From positions 82,233-146,232 of IMG/VR virus record IMGVR_UViG_3300020162_002681: a stretch of DNA of 64,000 nucleotides, one strand, 5' to 3'. The translations under genes were made by a program, and so were the position numbers. Positions 18,037-26,911 of the stretch are shown here, piece after piece. The stretch's first letter is position 1. Each line of letters begins with the position of its first letter. Below the pieces are notes generated by a model that saw only the letters and a list, made by a program, of their open reading frames with translations, searched no databases and was not told the DNA's origin. Source of the stretch: a virus.

Positions 18037-19272
18037 TTAGGAGATGATTGTTTGACCCCTAGAACTATCGAAAGTCAGGAAGTCTGCAAGAGAAATAGAC
18101 GACGCAATATTTACATTTTTTGCAACCTTACGTGCCATTCCGCATTTCGCGATAGTCGGACACGCTATGAGCTGCATCGAGACCGACTCAGAAATATCTA
18201 AAATTGGGGTCTTAGACCATGTTCTTTGGAAAATTCCTGCCCGTTGATTGTTCTCGATAGTTCCGCCAAGAATACGGTTAAATTGTCCTTGACGAGACAA
18301 GAATACAACAGTACCTTCATCCAACAAACGAGTCGGTGCTGAAGCGCCATTCGCATCACTAAGCTCAACTTGTCCATCTTCAAGAACAAACTTAGGCAAG
18401 AAACGACGACTCATTACTTCGTTAAGTTGGTCAATAGAAGGTGTGCCAGTGATTACGTTACCAATAACGTTAGCAGCAACTACAGCTTCTTTAACAGACT
18501 TACAACGAGCAATATTCAAAAGCAAGCGCTCAGAGATTGCAATTTCGTCAGCAGGGAAACCATTAGTGTACTTGTACTGAGTGTGCATATCTGCAAGGTC
18601 TTGCAGAGGGTCAGCAGTTTCGTGCTGAGTCCAATCACGCTTCAATGAGTCAACAGTTTCAGTCCCAGCAAAGTCGGTTTGGTAGATTGGAAATGGAAAG
18701 TGGTTGGCGCGAATGCCGATTGCCTTTGTCCAGTCCAAGTCTGCGCGTAGACCTGTACGTTGGTCAGTGTACTGCATCTTACCAGTCTGCAATGTCTGCC
18801 AAGCCAAGTAGTCGATAAGGTTAATGTGACCGCGAACAAGCGAAGCAAGAGTACCAAAGATATTCTTGGCGAGTTCGTTATCTTGACCGAGTTGAACCTT
18901 ACCTTCCGAAACTTGAATGTTCTGAATGGTGATGTTGCGAATCTTAGCAAGCTCAGAAACCTCAGCCATTCTCCATTGGGTATCTTCATCCCAGTGGTAA
19001 GCAATCGCAGCTTTGTAGTTACGAGCTTGAATTTTGCTGAAGTCTCCTTTTTTAGCTTCAGGATAATCTTGTCCTGTAGCTACGAGAGACGCAATGGGGT
19101 CAACAGTTGTCGAGATGTAAGCAAGCCAGTCACGACCAGTCTTCTCAACCAAAGGAACGTAAGTATTGAGAACCTTAGAGCGTTCCTTCAACTGACGGAG
19201 GGTGTTGTTTACAACGAGGTCGGCAGCTTTAGCAGCGCGTCCTTCTTTTAAGAAATTTTCAATGTATGCCAT
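18037..19272 (-). CDS. major capsid protein
   Basis: 411 residues, located after scaffold and decoration genes and followed by a strong terminator. The sequence fits the major capsid protein E type (lambda gpE-like), with the NLIDYLAWQTLQTGKMQY segment around residues 150-165 and DFAGTETVDSLKRDW near 205. The N-terminal 40 residues are helical and basic. Residues 46-53 read GRDWLAYI. The C-terminal end RKVAKNVNIASSISLADFLTFD contains a motif somewhat like the N-F processing sites in the neighbouring proteins, so trimming at maturation is possible. It assembles the icosahedral shell. Confidence 0.85.
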   Translation of the reverse strand: MAYIENFLKEGRAAKAADLVVNNTLRQLKERSKVLNTYVPLVEKTGRDWLAYISTTVDPIASLVATGQDYPEAKKGDFSKIQARNYKAAIAYHWDEDTQWRMAEVSELAKIRNITIQNIQVSEGKVQLGQDNELAKNIFGTLASLVRGHINLIDYLAWQTLQTGKMQYTDQRTGLRADLDWTKAIGIRANHFPFPIYQTDFAGTETVDSLKRDWTQHETADPLQDLADMHTQYKYTNGFPADEIAISERLLLNIARCKSVKEAVVAANVIGNVITGTPSIDQLNEVMSRRFLPKFVLEDGQVELSDANGASAPTRLLDEGTVVFLSRQGQFNRILGGTIENNQRAGIFQRTWSKTPILDISESVSMQLIACPTIAKCGMARKVAKNVNIASSISLADFLTFDSSRGQTIIS

Positions 19273-19290
19273 TTTTTGTATTATTCTCCG

Positions 19291-20202
19291 TTATTTGTTG
19301 AAGTATGGTTTAATGTGCAAGTGCAGACCAAACAAACGCTTCAATTGGCGGTCAACGTAGGGCAAGTTATTTTGGTAGACTCCTGCAATCTCAGAGATAA
19401 CTGCAAAGTCCCGTTTAGGTTCGCCAGTCAAATCTACAGGGTCAGGATATAAGCCAAGAACTTCAGCAACATCGATACCAACAATAGAGTTGATAGGTAG
19501 AGCTTGAGCAGCATTAGCAGCCAAAGTTACAACACGAACACCAGTGGTAGCATTTTCAGCACCAATTGCAAGAATCGTACCAAGAGGAGTGAGGTTGTTA
19601 CCTAAGAAACCAGCTTCAGTGGTTTGAACTACGACTTGACCAGCAGCTCCTGTTGTTGCGAAGTAAATATCGTAACTATCGTCAGCGTAAATGGTAGCAG
19701 CAGCCGTCGAAGAGACTTGAGCGATTGTGATGCCAGCAGCCAACAGAGCAGCAGCATTAGCAGTGATAAAGTCAGCAACAGCACCAGCACCAGTTTGAGT
19801 AGCACCAACAGTAGCCGAGTAGGTCACACCAGCGATACGAGCAGTGATAACATCAGAAGTTGCAAAAGTACCGATGAACTTAACTAGAGCGTAGCAATGC
19901 TTTGCGTATAGAACGTCGCCCACTTTAAATTGAGAGCAAGGAGACTTGAGAGAAACAGAAGCCGAGTTAGTTGCGGTTGCAGCAGCAAGGCGAGTGCGAG
20001 GCAAGAAACGTGCGACTCTAGAGCCAGAGACACCAGTAGTAGCGATAAATGAACCTTCGGGAGCTACAGTCTTCCCTTCGGCATTAAGTAGGATATCGGC
20101 GCTATTAATCTGAACGGCATCGATTGCAACTTTCTTAGCTGCGGCGTTGAAGATAATAGCTCTACCGTTTTTGGTAATTGCTTGAGTTGTTAAATAAGTC
20201 AT
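19291..20202 (-). CDS. head decoration protein candidate
   Basis: 303 residues, Ala/Thr/Val-rich with beta-strand character and no catalytic motif. It lies between scaffold and major capsid genes, the usual place of lambda gpD-type decoration or cement proteins. It is larger than gpD, and residues about 100-220 look like an added domain (TARIAGVTYSATVGATQTG, TIYADDSYDIYFATTG). The N- and C-terminal parts (VAPEGSFIATTGVSG, RDFAVISEIAGVYQ) are more typical of decoration proteins. Function inferred from position and composition. Confidence 0.65.
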   Translation of the reverse strand: MTYLTTQAITKNGRAIIFNAAAKKVAIDAVQINSADILLNAEGKTVAPEGSFIATTGVSGSRVARFLPRTRLAAATATNSASVSLKSPCSQFKVGDVLYAKHCYALVKFIGTFATSDVITARIAGVTYSATVGATQTGAGAVADFITANAAALLAAGITIAQVSSTAAATIYADDSYDIYFATTGAAGQVVVQTTEAGFLGNNLTPLGTILAIGAENATTGVRVVTLAANAAQALPINSIVGIDVAEVLGLYPDPVDLTGEPKRDFAVISEIAGVYQNNLPYVDRQLKRLFGLHLHIKPYFNK

Positions 20203-20217
20203 TGTGTTTTATGCTCC

Positions 20218-21099
20218 TTATAGTCCGAAATCCAGACCCATAGCAATCAAGTCACCTTTGGCGGCTTCTTCAAGGCTAGATGAGAAATTAGCAGTTGCAA
20301 CTTCTTCAGCACTAACACTGAAATCGGTGAACTGAGTAACATTAGCAATATTACGGAGCAAGCTATAAGCGAACTCCGACATATTAAGTTGTTCTTGCAA
20401 GTCACGCGCACCGTTAGTTTGAGCGATACCACTAAACTGAGCTACTCGTTGGCGAGGGTCAGAGAAGTTACCGATAAGAGCTTCCTTCATTGCTGGGGTA
20501 ATAACACCATCAACAACGTCTTGGCTAATACGTGCGTTCAAGTCGCTCAACGCTTGGGAAAGTTGTGCTTCAAAGTTAGCTTGTGCAAAGTTAGCTTCAA
20601 GAGCTTCTTTTTCTGCGCGTAGCTTTTGAATTTCACTAACTACAGTCTTATTAAAGTTAGCTTGGATTGCGGGGTTATAAGCAGCCGCATAATCTGCTCC
20701 TTCTTGTGCCATATCTGGTTCTACGCCTCCTTCAGCGTCATCCGTATCATATTGAGCTTCTAGAGCTTGTTTATCCTGTTCTAAGACTCCATCAGCAACT
20801 TCGATAATTTGTTCAATATCTTCATCGTTAGCGTCAGGGAAAGCTCCAATCATTGCTTCGAGAATATTGACATCATCAACAATGTTTTCACCGCTAATGT
20901 AGCCAGTTACATCTTCTTCACTCAGTCCAGTAGATTGAACGAGAGCTTGAATACCAGCATCAATGTCGCCTTCATATTGGGCTTCAATTAAGTCTAGAAG
21001 TAATTCGCCAAAAGCATTGGTTGGATTGAGTTCGGTCATTTCCTGACCTGCCCCTTCCATACCAGCGTCCTGAGCGCCTAAATCTTGTTCTTCATCCAT
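20218..21099 (-). CDS. capsid scaffold protein
   Basis: 293 residues, very acidic at the N-terminus (MDEEQDLGAQDAGMEGAG), with a long Glu/Gln/Ala helical middle (SEIQKLRAEKEALEANFAQA). It sits just upstream of decoration and major capsid genes, the standard scaffold position. It contains several A-N-F tripeptides (QANFNK, EANFAQANFEAQ, TANFSSS) matching the motif proposed here as the maturation protease site. That would allow its breakdown before DNA packaging. Confidence 0.8.
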   Translation of the reverse strand: MDEEQDLGAQDAGMEGAGQEMTELNPTNAFGELLLDLIEAQYEGDIDAGIQALVQSTGLSEEDVTGYISGENIVDDVNILEAMIGAFPDANDEDIEQIIEVADGVLEQDKQALEAQYDTDDAEGGVEPDMAQEGADYAAAYNPAIQANFNKTVVSEIQKLRAEKEALEANFAQANFEAQLSQALSDLNARISQDVVDGVITPAMKEALIGNFSDPRQRVAQFSGIAQTNGARDLQEQLNMSEFAYSLLRNIANVTQFTDFSVSAEEVATANFSSSLEEAAKGDLIAMGLDFGL

Positions 21100-21127
21100 T
21101 TTTATTATTTTCGTTTTTTAGGATTAA

Positions 21128-21166
21128 AACAATAATGCCACACTAATTTCTCAGCATGGCATTATT
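21128..21166 (-). terminator. terminator hairpin after the glycine-zipper operon
   Basis: AATAATGCCA (21131-21140) and TGGCATTATT (21157-21166) form a perfect 10-bp stem; on the minus strand the stem is followed by GTTTTAATCC. It lies just after the stop of the 550-residue protein and before the scaffold gene. A run of T also follows on the plus strand, so it could work in both directions. Confidence 0.65.
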
Positions 21167-21189
21167 TATGGTTTTTTCCCGTAAGTGGA

Positions 21190-22842
21190 TTATTCTATAG
21201 GAATGTTAGGAATTTTACCCCTTTCTTGGGGGTTTGGGTTGGTTTTTGCCATACCTTTATTTTTACTTCTCCAGTCTTGCAGTTGCTTTTGATTGAGTCC
21301 GTAGCCAGCCGCCGAACCAACTCCACGACCCACAGCTCCCCCAGCAGCACCTAGTCCAAGCACTTTACCAGCACGCCCAACCAAACCTGTACTTCTGCGT
21401 TGCTCTTCTGTCTCATTAATCCCAGCTCCCTCAAGAACCCCCAAACCAGCACCTACAGCAGTACCTACATTAGCAGGGTTAATTTGTGGAGAGAGATTCA
21501 TAAAACGTTTTGCAGTTCCAGCAGCAGCCTTTTGAGCGCCTTGAACCAGACCCGTAGGAATCATGCCAAATGATGCAGACTTACGAACTGTCTTATTGTA
21601 ACGAGCTTCATCTTCCTTTTTTCTTAGCCCATTAGCGGCAAGCAATCCACCACCAGCAAGTGCAGTACCACCAACTCCGATAGCAGCAAGTCGAGCAGCT
21701 TTATCAGTGTCAAGAACCTTGGCAGCACCTTGTAATGCATCGTAAGTACCAGCAGCCGCCTTGTTAGCTCCTCCATTGAGTCTAGAGCCAATAATAGGAA
21801 TACCACCTAAAAATTTATCTGTGGTGTTGATTTTGCCAGCAGCCTTACGAACTGCTTTAGCTGCGGGTTGTGTGATATACTTACCTGCCGAGGTCAACGC
21901 ACTGTTAATTTGTGCACCAATTCCAAAATTCGCTTCTTGTTGGTGTTTTAGGAAGTTTGCAGATTTGCGGATTTCTTTATTAAAGTACTTACCAGTTGGC
22001 TTGCCAGATTCAATCATCGAGTTGATGTCCTTAACTCCCATGCTTGCTGGGATTTTAGGTTCTCTCAACTTCTTTTTCTGCATCTTACCTTTAAGTGTTG
22101 TTTCAAGGGTAACAACTCCAGTATTGTCTTGAGGGATATAGGTACTACCTTTTTGGATTAGTCTTTGAATTGTAGCTGGGTCTTGGAAATTAGCCGCTTT
22201 GCGAATTGATTTGCTCATATCTATTGTTTGTCCATTAAGTCCTTGGTTAGTTGCTCCTGTTGGCTTGCGTCGAAACACATTACCAAAGAATTGCTTAGTT
22301 GTTTCAATGTCTTGTTGTGCTTTACCAGCAGCCCTGTCTAGAAGTGAAGGTTGACTACCACTAGACTGACGTTGTAAATCTTCATTCATTCTAGCTTCAC
22401 GTTGCTCTAGATTAGGATTAACAATCTTTTGAACTTCCTGCTTAACATTCTGAATTTCGTCACTTACAGCTCTTCCAGTATCTTTGACTACTTTAACTGC
22501 TTTACGGATGCCTCTAGGGTTAGCTGCTTCATGTTCAGCCACAACAGCTTCTCTACGTTGTAACTCTCTTTCTGGAGCTTTAGATAAATTGTAGCGATTA
22601 GCCGCATATCCAGCACCAGCCCCCAGTCCAGCACCTACAGTCGTGCTTGTCAGTACTTTACCTAAACGATTGCCAACATTAGTAGCTTTCTTTTCTGCAT
22701 CTGACTCCAGAACTCCAGAGCCTTGTAGCAATCCAACTCCAGCACCAACACCAGCACCAATTTTCACTGCGTTAGGGAGGGCAGAAAGGAGGGATGGTTT
22801 GGCAAACTCAGCTTTTTTTTGTAGTAGTGATTTTTTATTCAT
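21190..22842 (-). CDS. glycine-zipper repeat protein, candidate processed ejection protein
   Basis: 550 residues from ATG at 22842, which overlaps the preceding stop as TAATG; the longer frame to 22944 lies inside the upstream gene and is rejected. Gly/Ala-rich zipper segments lie at residues 29-80, 388-405 and 462-513. The first and third are copies of one domain (G-x-G repeats, then an E-[ST]-[DE] cap, then GR-x-GKVLG). Short motifs precede the zippers and linkers: KAEF (10-13), KAANF (215-219), KSANF (293-297), EANF (303-306) and KSASF (421-425). It lies four genes upstream of the capsid gene and next to the prohead protease. A polyprotein cut into membrane-active pieces is inferred. Confidence 0.8.
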   Translation of the reverse strand: MNKKSLLQKKAEFAKPSLLSALPNAVKIGAGVGAGVGLLQGSGVLESDAEKKATNVGNRLGKVLTSTTVGAGLGAGAGYAANRYNLSKAPERELQRREAVVAEHEAANPRGIRKAVKVVKDTGRAVSDEIQNVKQEVQKIVNPNLEQREARMNEDLQRQSSGSQPSLLDRAAGKAQQDIETTKQFFGNVFRRKPTGATNQGLNGQTIDMSKSIRKAANFQDPATIQRLIQKGSTYIPQDNTGVVTLETTLKGKMQKKKLREPKIPASMGVKDINSMIESGKPTGKYFNKEIRKSANFLKHQQEANFGIGAQINSALTSAGKYITQPAAKAVRKAAGKINTTDKFLGGIPIIGSRLNGGANKAAAGTYDALQGAAKVLDTDKAARLAAIGVGGTALAGGGLLAANGLRKKEDEARYNKTVRKSASFGMIPTGLVQGAQKAAAGTAKRFMNLSPQINPANVGTAVGAGLGVLEGAGINETEEQRRSTGLVGRAGKVLGLGAAGGAVGRGVGSAAGYGLNQKQLQDWRSKNKGMAKTNPNPQERGKIPNIPIE

Positions 22843-23291
22843 TAGTTGTTCCAGTGATGTGCTACAGTATTTCCGAGTAGACCTGTTACAGCACCTAATC
22901 CAGTATAGCTTGCTTGTTGACCTAAGCCTTTTAGACCAGCCCAACGTTGCAGTTTAGCGGATTCATAGTCAGCTTTAGATTGTGCTTTTTCGATTGCCGA
23001 AGCACGTTGCTTAGGGTCTTCAAGTTGTTGTGCAGCCTCCAGTTGAGCAGTTAAGGCTTGGTTGTGACGCTCAGTGGGGTCAGCACTACGTCTCAGAGCT
23101 TTCGCTTTGGTTTGAGCAGCAGCAGCCCGACCTACTTCAGAGCCAGCAAGACCTCCTAAAGTAGTACCAAGATAATCACCAACACCTTCACTTACTAAGG
23201 CTGAAGGGTCGAAGAAGTTTGCAACCGCTTTATCGTATGCACGTTTGAACTGCGAGTAAGTTGAATTATGTTTGCGAAAGAATTTAGCCAT
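22842..23291 (-). CDS. glycine-rich head protein with an ANFFDP motif
   Basis: 149 residues. A basic N-terminus (MAKFFRKHNSTYSQFKRAY) is followed by AVANFFDP at residues 22-29, then a Gly/Leu-rich segment GVGDYLGTTLGGLAGSEVG around 36-54, then a charged Ala/Gln-rich helix and a second hydrophobic Gly-rich end (GLGAVTGLLGNTVAHHW). The same ANFFDP occurs in the 442-residue protein upstream. The gene is translationally coupled to the next by TAATG. It looks like a shorter member of the same virion protein family. Confidence 0.75.
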   Translation of the reverse strand: MAKFFRKHNSTYSQFKRAYDKAVANFFDPSALVSEGVGDYLGTTLGGLAGSEVGRAAAAQTKAKALRRSADPTERHNQALTAQLEAAQQLEDPKQRASAIEKAQSKADYESAKLQRWAGLKGLGQQASYTGLGAVTGLLGNTVAHHWNN

Positions 23292-23299
23292 ATATTTTC

Positions 23300-24628
23300 C
23301 TATTGTAATGCCTCCCAGTTAGCACGTTTTAATCCAGTCCTAAGTACTGACCTAACATCTCCATTGAGAACTGAATCAATAATTCTATTCTTGGAGTCAT
23401 CATCGATAAACCTATTCTGAGCTTTGTTTAGCAGTCCTCGGCGCAGTTGCTTATCCTTAATACCATCAAGAGCAGCTAACTTCTGAGCTTCAAACACTTC
23501 ACTCTGTTCATCTGCGGCTTTCTTTTTGTTGTAAATACCATAAGCTGCACTACCGATAGCTAGGCTAGGGGTAATGAAAGGGTCGAAGAAGTTGGCAGTC
23601 TTACTTGTACCTCTAGAGTATTTAGCAGTACCTTTAGGTTTAGCTTGTTGTTGTGCAGGAGTTAGTCTATCAAGGGGATTGTCTGTAACACTAGCTAACA
23701 AAGGATTACCAGTAATATTAGCAGCCTCACGAATCAGATTATCTGCGTGGTACTGAGGACTGTCGAAATAATTAGCCGCAAAGTCTTGGGCATTCTTATC
23801 TTTGAGGCTATTTACCTTGTAAGCATCCAACGCTCTTTGCTTATTGAGCTTAGATAACAAACCGTACCCAGCTACTAAGGTTCCCCCAACAGCAGCTAAA
23901 GGCAGAGCTTTTTCTTTTTTAACGAAGAAAGGATTGCGAACACCAATTTTAGGGAATGCAAAATTCGCTGGAGCCACTAAAGGCGCAGCACTGAAGAAAT
24001 TGTAAGGTACTTTAGGCTGAGTAGATTGTTGTTGTGCTTGTCTTTGTTCCAATAGCAGATTCCTCTTTGCAATAATTTCAGCCACCTTATCTCGATGACC
24101 TTGTGCCTGTGCTTGCTTTTCTTGTTCGACTTCTTTGTTTTTGTTATTTTGGTATATGGCTGTACCTGCGGCGATAGGGGCAAGGGTCAGTCCTCCTAAA
24201 GTTCCGTAGATGGCATTCTCACCAAAGCCTCTATCAATCAACTTATTGGCGACATGATTGACGACAGGAGTGACCAGAGGAATTCCACCACCACCCGAAA
24301 ATTTGTCCCGCAGTCTTTGAGTTTCTGCATCGGCAAGCGCAGCTCTCTTAGCAGCTACTCTTTGACCTTGAGCACTACCTATCTCTGCTTGTGTGGGAGG
24401 GACTACAGGAGGCGCAGGAGGATTTAATTCTTGCAACCTCTTGTTATATACATCTTTACCCTCGGCTTGCAATCTTTTTTGTGCGAGAAACTTCTCAGCC
24501 TCAGTCATTGCAGAAGGTACTGGGTTTGCAGTAGCTTGCAACCTTCTCTTCTGCCTCATCCCAGCATTATAAATGAGAGCAGACTTCCCGCCTCTAGGAT
24601 TTTGTCTCACAGCAAATTCGCTTAGCAT
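23300..24628 (-). CDS. large head protein with ANF motifs and membrane-like segments
   Basis: 442 residues, starting in overlap with the protease stop (ATGCTAA-type junction). Hydrophobic Gly/Ala segments lie at residues 139-160, 241-259 and 351-366. The second and third are preceded by PANF (220-223) and KTANFFDP (343-350). Further similar peptides are AANYFD near 284 and KRANW near the C-terminus. Between the segments are Gln/Lys-rich coiled-coil stretches and Pro-rich linkers. It is placed directly after the prohead protease gene. A processed internal head protein that crosses the host envelope is inferred; no enzyme domain is visible. Confidence 0.75.
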   Translation of the reverse strand: MLSEFAVRQNPRGGKSALIYNAGMRQKRRLQATANPVPSAMTEAEKFLAQKRLQAEGKDVYNKRLQELNPPAPPVVPPTQAEIGSAQGQRVAAKRAALADAETQRLRDKFSGGGGIPLVTPVVNHVANKLIDRGFGENAIYGTLGGLTLAPIAAGTAIYQNNKNKEVEQEKQAQAQGHRDKVAEIIAKRNLLLEQRQAQQQSTQPKVPYNFFSAAPLVAPANFAFPKIGVRNPFFVKKEKALPLAAVGGTLVAGYGLLSKLNKQRALDAYKVNSLKDKNAQDFAANYFDSPQYHADNLIREAANITGNPLLASVTDNPLDRLTPAQQQAKPKGTAKYSRGTSKTANFFDPFITPSLAIGSAAYGIYNKKKAADEQSEVFEAQKLAALDGIKDKQLRRGLLNKAQNRFIDDDSKNRIIDSVLNGDVRSVLRTGLKRANWEALQ

Positions 24629-25644
24629 TTAGCTGCACTTCCTCTTACATACTTTTTGACAGTACCTTTCGATAGGTTAAACAGAGCCAACTTATTAGTC
24701 CCCCGCTTGTATGTGGTTTGTTGTTGTAACTGAGGGATAGTCATCCCACTCTCAGTCCCTCCTTGCAACTGTGCTTGGGTCTGTGCCGCTTGGTCTTGAG
24801 GAGTCATTACCCCAGCCTGTGCTTGCTGATTCATTTGTTGCATCAACTGAGTCAAACCGAGTAGTTCGATAATCTTGACGCTGAATCCATTCAATTGTGA
24901 GTAAATCAACTGCAATAGAACTTCGGGGCTGTCAATGTTAATCGCATCATTGTCGTAAGCGTTCTTGAGTAGGAGCCAAAGCTTTTGGCAGACATCATTG
25001 TACTCTTCTTGCAAGTCATCGATTTGTTGGTCACTAGCATCAAGCTCGTCCCAAGTTACAGCATTCGAGGAGTCTGGAATACCTGTAAAGTTAGCAGTCA
25101 TTGCTTTGCTTACTTTCTTGTGGAAAAGCCCCATGTTAGGGATTGCTGGAATAGGTACTAGAGACAGCTCCATAATACGATGTTCATTTGGGTCAAGGTT
25201 TAATCCCATGCTGACGCTCTTAACACCACTACGCAATGCTTCGATTCCTTTGGCTGCTGCAACTTTAACACCAGACAAGAACATTCCAAGCTTACCAACT
25301 AGATGCTGAGAATTTTGGTTAGGTAAATCTTCTTCTGTGATAACTTTGGTGTAAGCGCGTCCACTAATGCTTCCGATAGTATTTGGAATATCTTTCTTGT
25401 GGTCTGCACAAACGGGAACGACAGTACCGCTATCAATAGCTCGATTAGTATGCTCAACGATTGTATTTAAACGTTCGGCACTAAAATCGTGTTCAATATC
25501 TGTAGAGTCGGTGAACTTACCCTCAGTGGCAACGAGTGCGGTATATTCACTTTTAATTGGAGTGCCAGATACCAACACCTGCCCCAACTCAAAGTTGGCT
25601 CTTGATGCTGGGGCTTTAAAATAGGCGATGTTGGTTTTCTTCAT
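24622..25644 (-). CDS. prohead maturation protease
   Basis: 340 residues. The first 180 residues fit the phage prohead serine protease family (HK97-like, S78): CADHKKDIPNTIGSISG with candidate catalytic His82, and SVSMGLNLDPNEHRIMELSLVPIPAIPN with candidate catalytic Ser145 in the usual S-x-G-x context and the ELSLV-P motif. The second half is a Gln-rich, helical region that could act as a scaffold-like part. It carries ANF at residues 16-18 and 184-186, which would let the enzyme free its own catalytic core. Glycine-rich head proteins follow, then scaffold and capsid. Confidence 0.8.
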   Translation of the reverse strand: MKKTNIAYFKAPASRANFELGQVLVSGTPIKSEYTALVATEGKFTDSTDIEHDFSAERLNTIVEHTNRAIDSGTVVPVCADHKKDIPNTIGSISGRAYTKVITEEDLPNQNSQHLVGKLGMFLSGVKVAAAKGIEALRSGVKSVSMGLNLDPNEHRIMELSLVPIPAIPNMGLFHKKVSKAMTANFTGIPDSSNAVTWDELDASDQQIDDLQEEYNDVCQKLWLLLKNAYDNDAINIDSPEVLLQLIYSQLNGFSVKIIELLGLTQLMQQMNQQAQAGVMTPQDQAAQTQAQLQGGTESGMTIPQLQQQTTYKRGTNKLALFNLSKGTVKKYVRGSAAKC

Positions 25645-25668
25645 TGTCAGTTAATAGGTCTTTAGATT

Positions 25669-25680
25669 AATTATATACCA
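25669..25680 (-). promoter_or_regulatory. candidate promoter before the protease operon
   Basis: On the minus strand TTGGTATATAATTAA overlaps the end of the endolysin gene and lies about 25 bases before the protease ATG at 25644. It has a TG and a TATAAT-like box. It could give the head operon its own late transcript. No -35 box was found. Confidence 0.35.
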
Positions 25681-26453
25681 AACGCTTGCTTAGCTTTAGT
25701 TAGGTATGCTAATCTATCATCCCAACCATTTGTCCCACCATTTATGATGCGGGTGATACTCTCGAAATCATCTGCATCTGCGTAATCATTTAGGTTTCGA
25801 CTTGACCAGAACCACCCTGCACCAATAGGGGCAAGTTCGTCCGTTCCTAGCAACGAAGGGTTAGCTACCAAGTTAATACCCTTGTACTTAGGGTCAAGGT
25901 CAAGGTAGTCAGTCAATTCCTGATAGTTAGCTCTCCCAGTTACTTGAATAAAACTGCGTCCTTTAAAACGTACACCATCACCTTTATAATTATTGCCGAG
26001 GTCGCGCCGCCATTCGTAGTCAGCACCACTTGCATACTCTTCATTAGTATTGAAGCCGTCACTCTCATGGGCAATTTGGGCTAAAAAATGACAAATACGA
26101 AGAGGTGTATTGATTCCGTACTTAAAAAGAGCTGCGTTGATTGGTTCGAGTATAGCTTCTATCCTTTCCCATCCAACATGTGTAGCAATGTTCCCTAGTT
26201 GCTCACGCGACAGAAAAAAAGGTTTGATGAATTTAGGGTCGTTAAGCTCAATGTGGAGTCTCCACGCATACACGTAAACATTCTCAGCTACTTCAAGTTG
26301 TACATGACCATCATCAGTGTCACTCCAAGATAGAAACTCACCAACCTTTTGACCTTCAAGAAATTCGCGCTTCTCTCCTTCTTTCAACGCAGAGGATTGA
26401 AGCGGTTTTAGCTTGAACCAAGTGTTCTCTTTGATAGTTGCTATGTATTTCAT
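25671..26453 (-). CDS. endolysin, GH19 chitinase-like
   Basis: 260 residues. The C-terminal 175 residues match glycoside hydrolase family 19 endolysins: HFLAQIAHESDGF with the catalytic Glu, the second acidic stretch NEEYASGADYEWRRDLGN, and the conserved FKGRSFIQVTGRANYQ. The N-terminal 80 residues look like a beta-barrel (SH3-like) cell-wall binding domain. It would cut the glycan strands of peptidoglycan at lysis. No signal peptide is present, so release needs a holin, and the gene just upstream is a good candidate. Confidence 0.9.
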   Translation of the reverse strand: MKYIATIKENTWFKLKPLQSSALKEGEKREFLEGQKVGEFLSWSDTDDGHVQLEVAENVYVYAWRLHIELNDPKFIKPFFLSREQLGNIATHVGWERIEAILEPINAALFKYGINTPLRICHFLAQIAHESDGFNTNEEYASGADYEWRRDLGNNYKGDGVRFKGRSFIQVTGRANYQELTDYLDLDPKYKGINLVANPSLLGTDELAPIGAGWFWSSRNLNDYADADDFESITRIINGGTNGWDDRLAYLTKAKQAFGI

Positions 26454-26457
26454 CTTT

Positions 26458-26871
26458 TTACTTGATGAGCTTCAAAAGGTTGAGAGGGTTCTTGACAACA
26501 TCAACTACTTCTTGTGCATCATCAATCACATCTTGCACAGTATTCAGTGTAGTATCTACAACTACATTCACAGACTCATCTTTGCCTAGTGGCAAGCTGA
26601 TTGTTTGGACTTCTGGGTTTTCAAGCACTTGCGATTTACTCTTCCCAAGAGGTTCCCAATTTGGCGTATAAAGATTAGGCTCATTCTTCATTTTTTCAGC
26701 ACTAACTCCAAGTCCCGCTAAAACTACAACTAGTAAATTCAAGTACTTATCTACTGTCCCGCCATTTTTAATGATGTCACTGATATTGGGGGTAGATGCA
26801 GTTATTAGACCTATTGCCAAAGAAATAAAAGTGTTGGTAGTGAACAGATTTCTAGGTTGAGGAGTAGACAT
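26458..26871 (-). CDS. holin candidate
   Basis: 137 residues with two hydrophobic segments near the N-terminus (around residues 15-30 and 45-60, TFISLAIGLITAS and LNLLVVVLAGLGVSA), separated by a short polar loop, then a polar acidic C-terminal tail. It stands 4 bases upstream of the endolysin gene, the classic holin-endolysin pair. The long soluble tail is unusual for a class II holin; a different inner-membrane role cannot be excluded. Confidence 0.65.
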   Translation of the reverse strand: MSTPQPRNLFTTNTFISLAIGLITASTPNISDIIKNGGTVDKYLNLLVVVLAGLGVSAEKMKNEPNLYTPNWEPLGKSKSQVLENPEVQTISLPLGKDESVNVVVDTTLNTVQDVIDDAQEVVDVVKNPLNLLKLIK

Positions 26872-26911
26872 GAGGGATACGCTATTATAGGTATATGGTC
26901 TTTATTTTATC

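Noticed and set aside
18760-19251. 163-residue plus-strand frame opposite the capsid gene
   Set aside because: Shadow of the major capsid gene; no start context.
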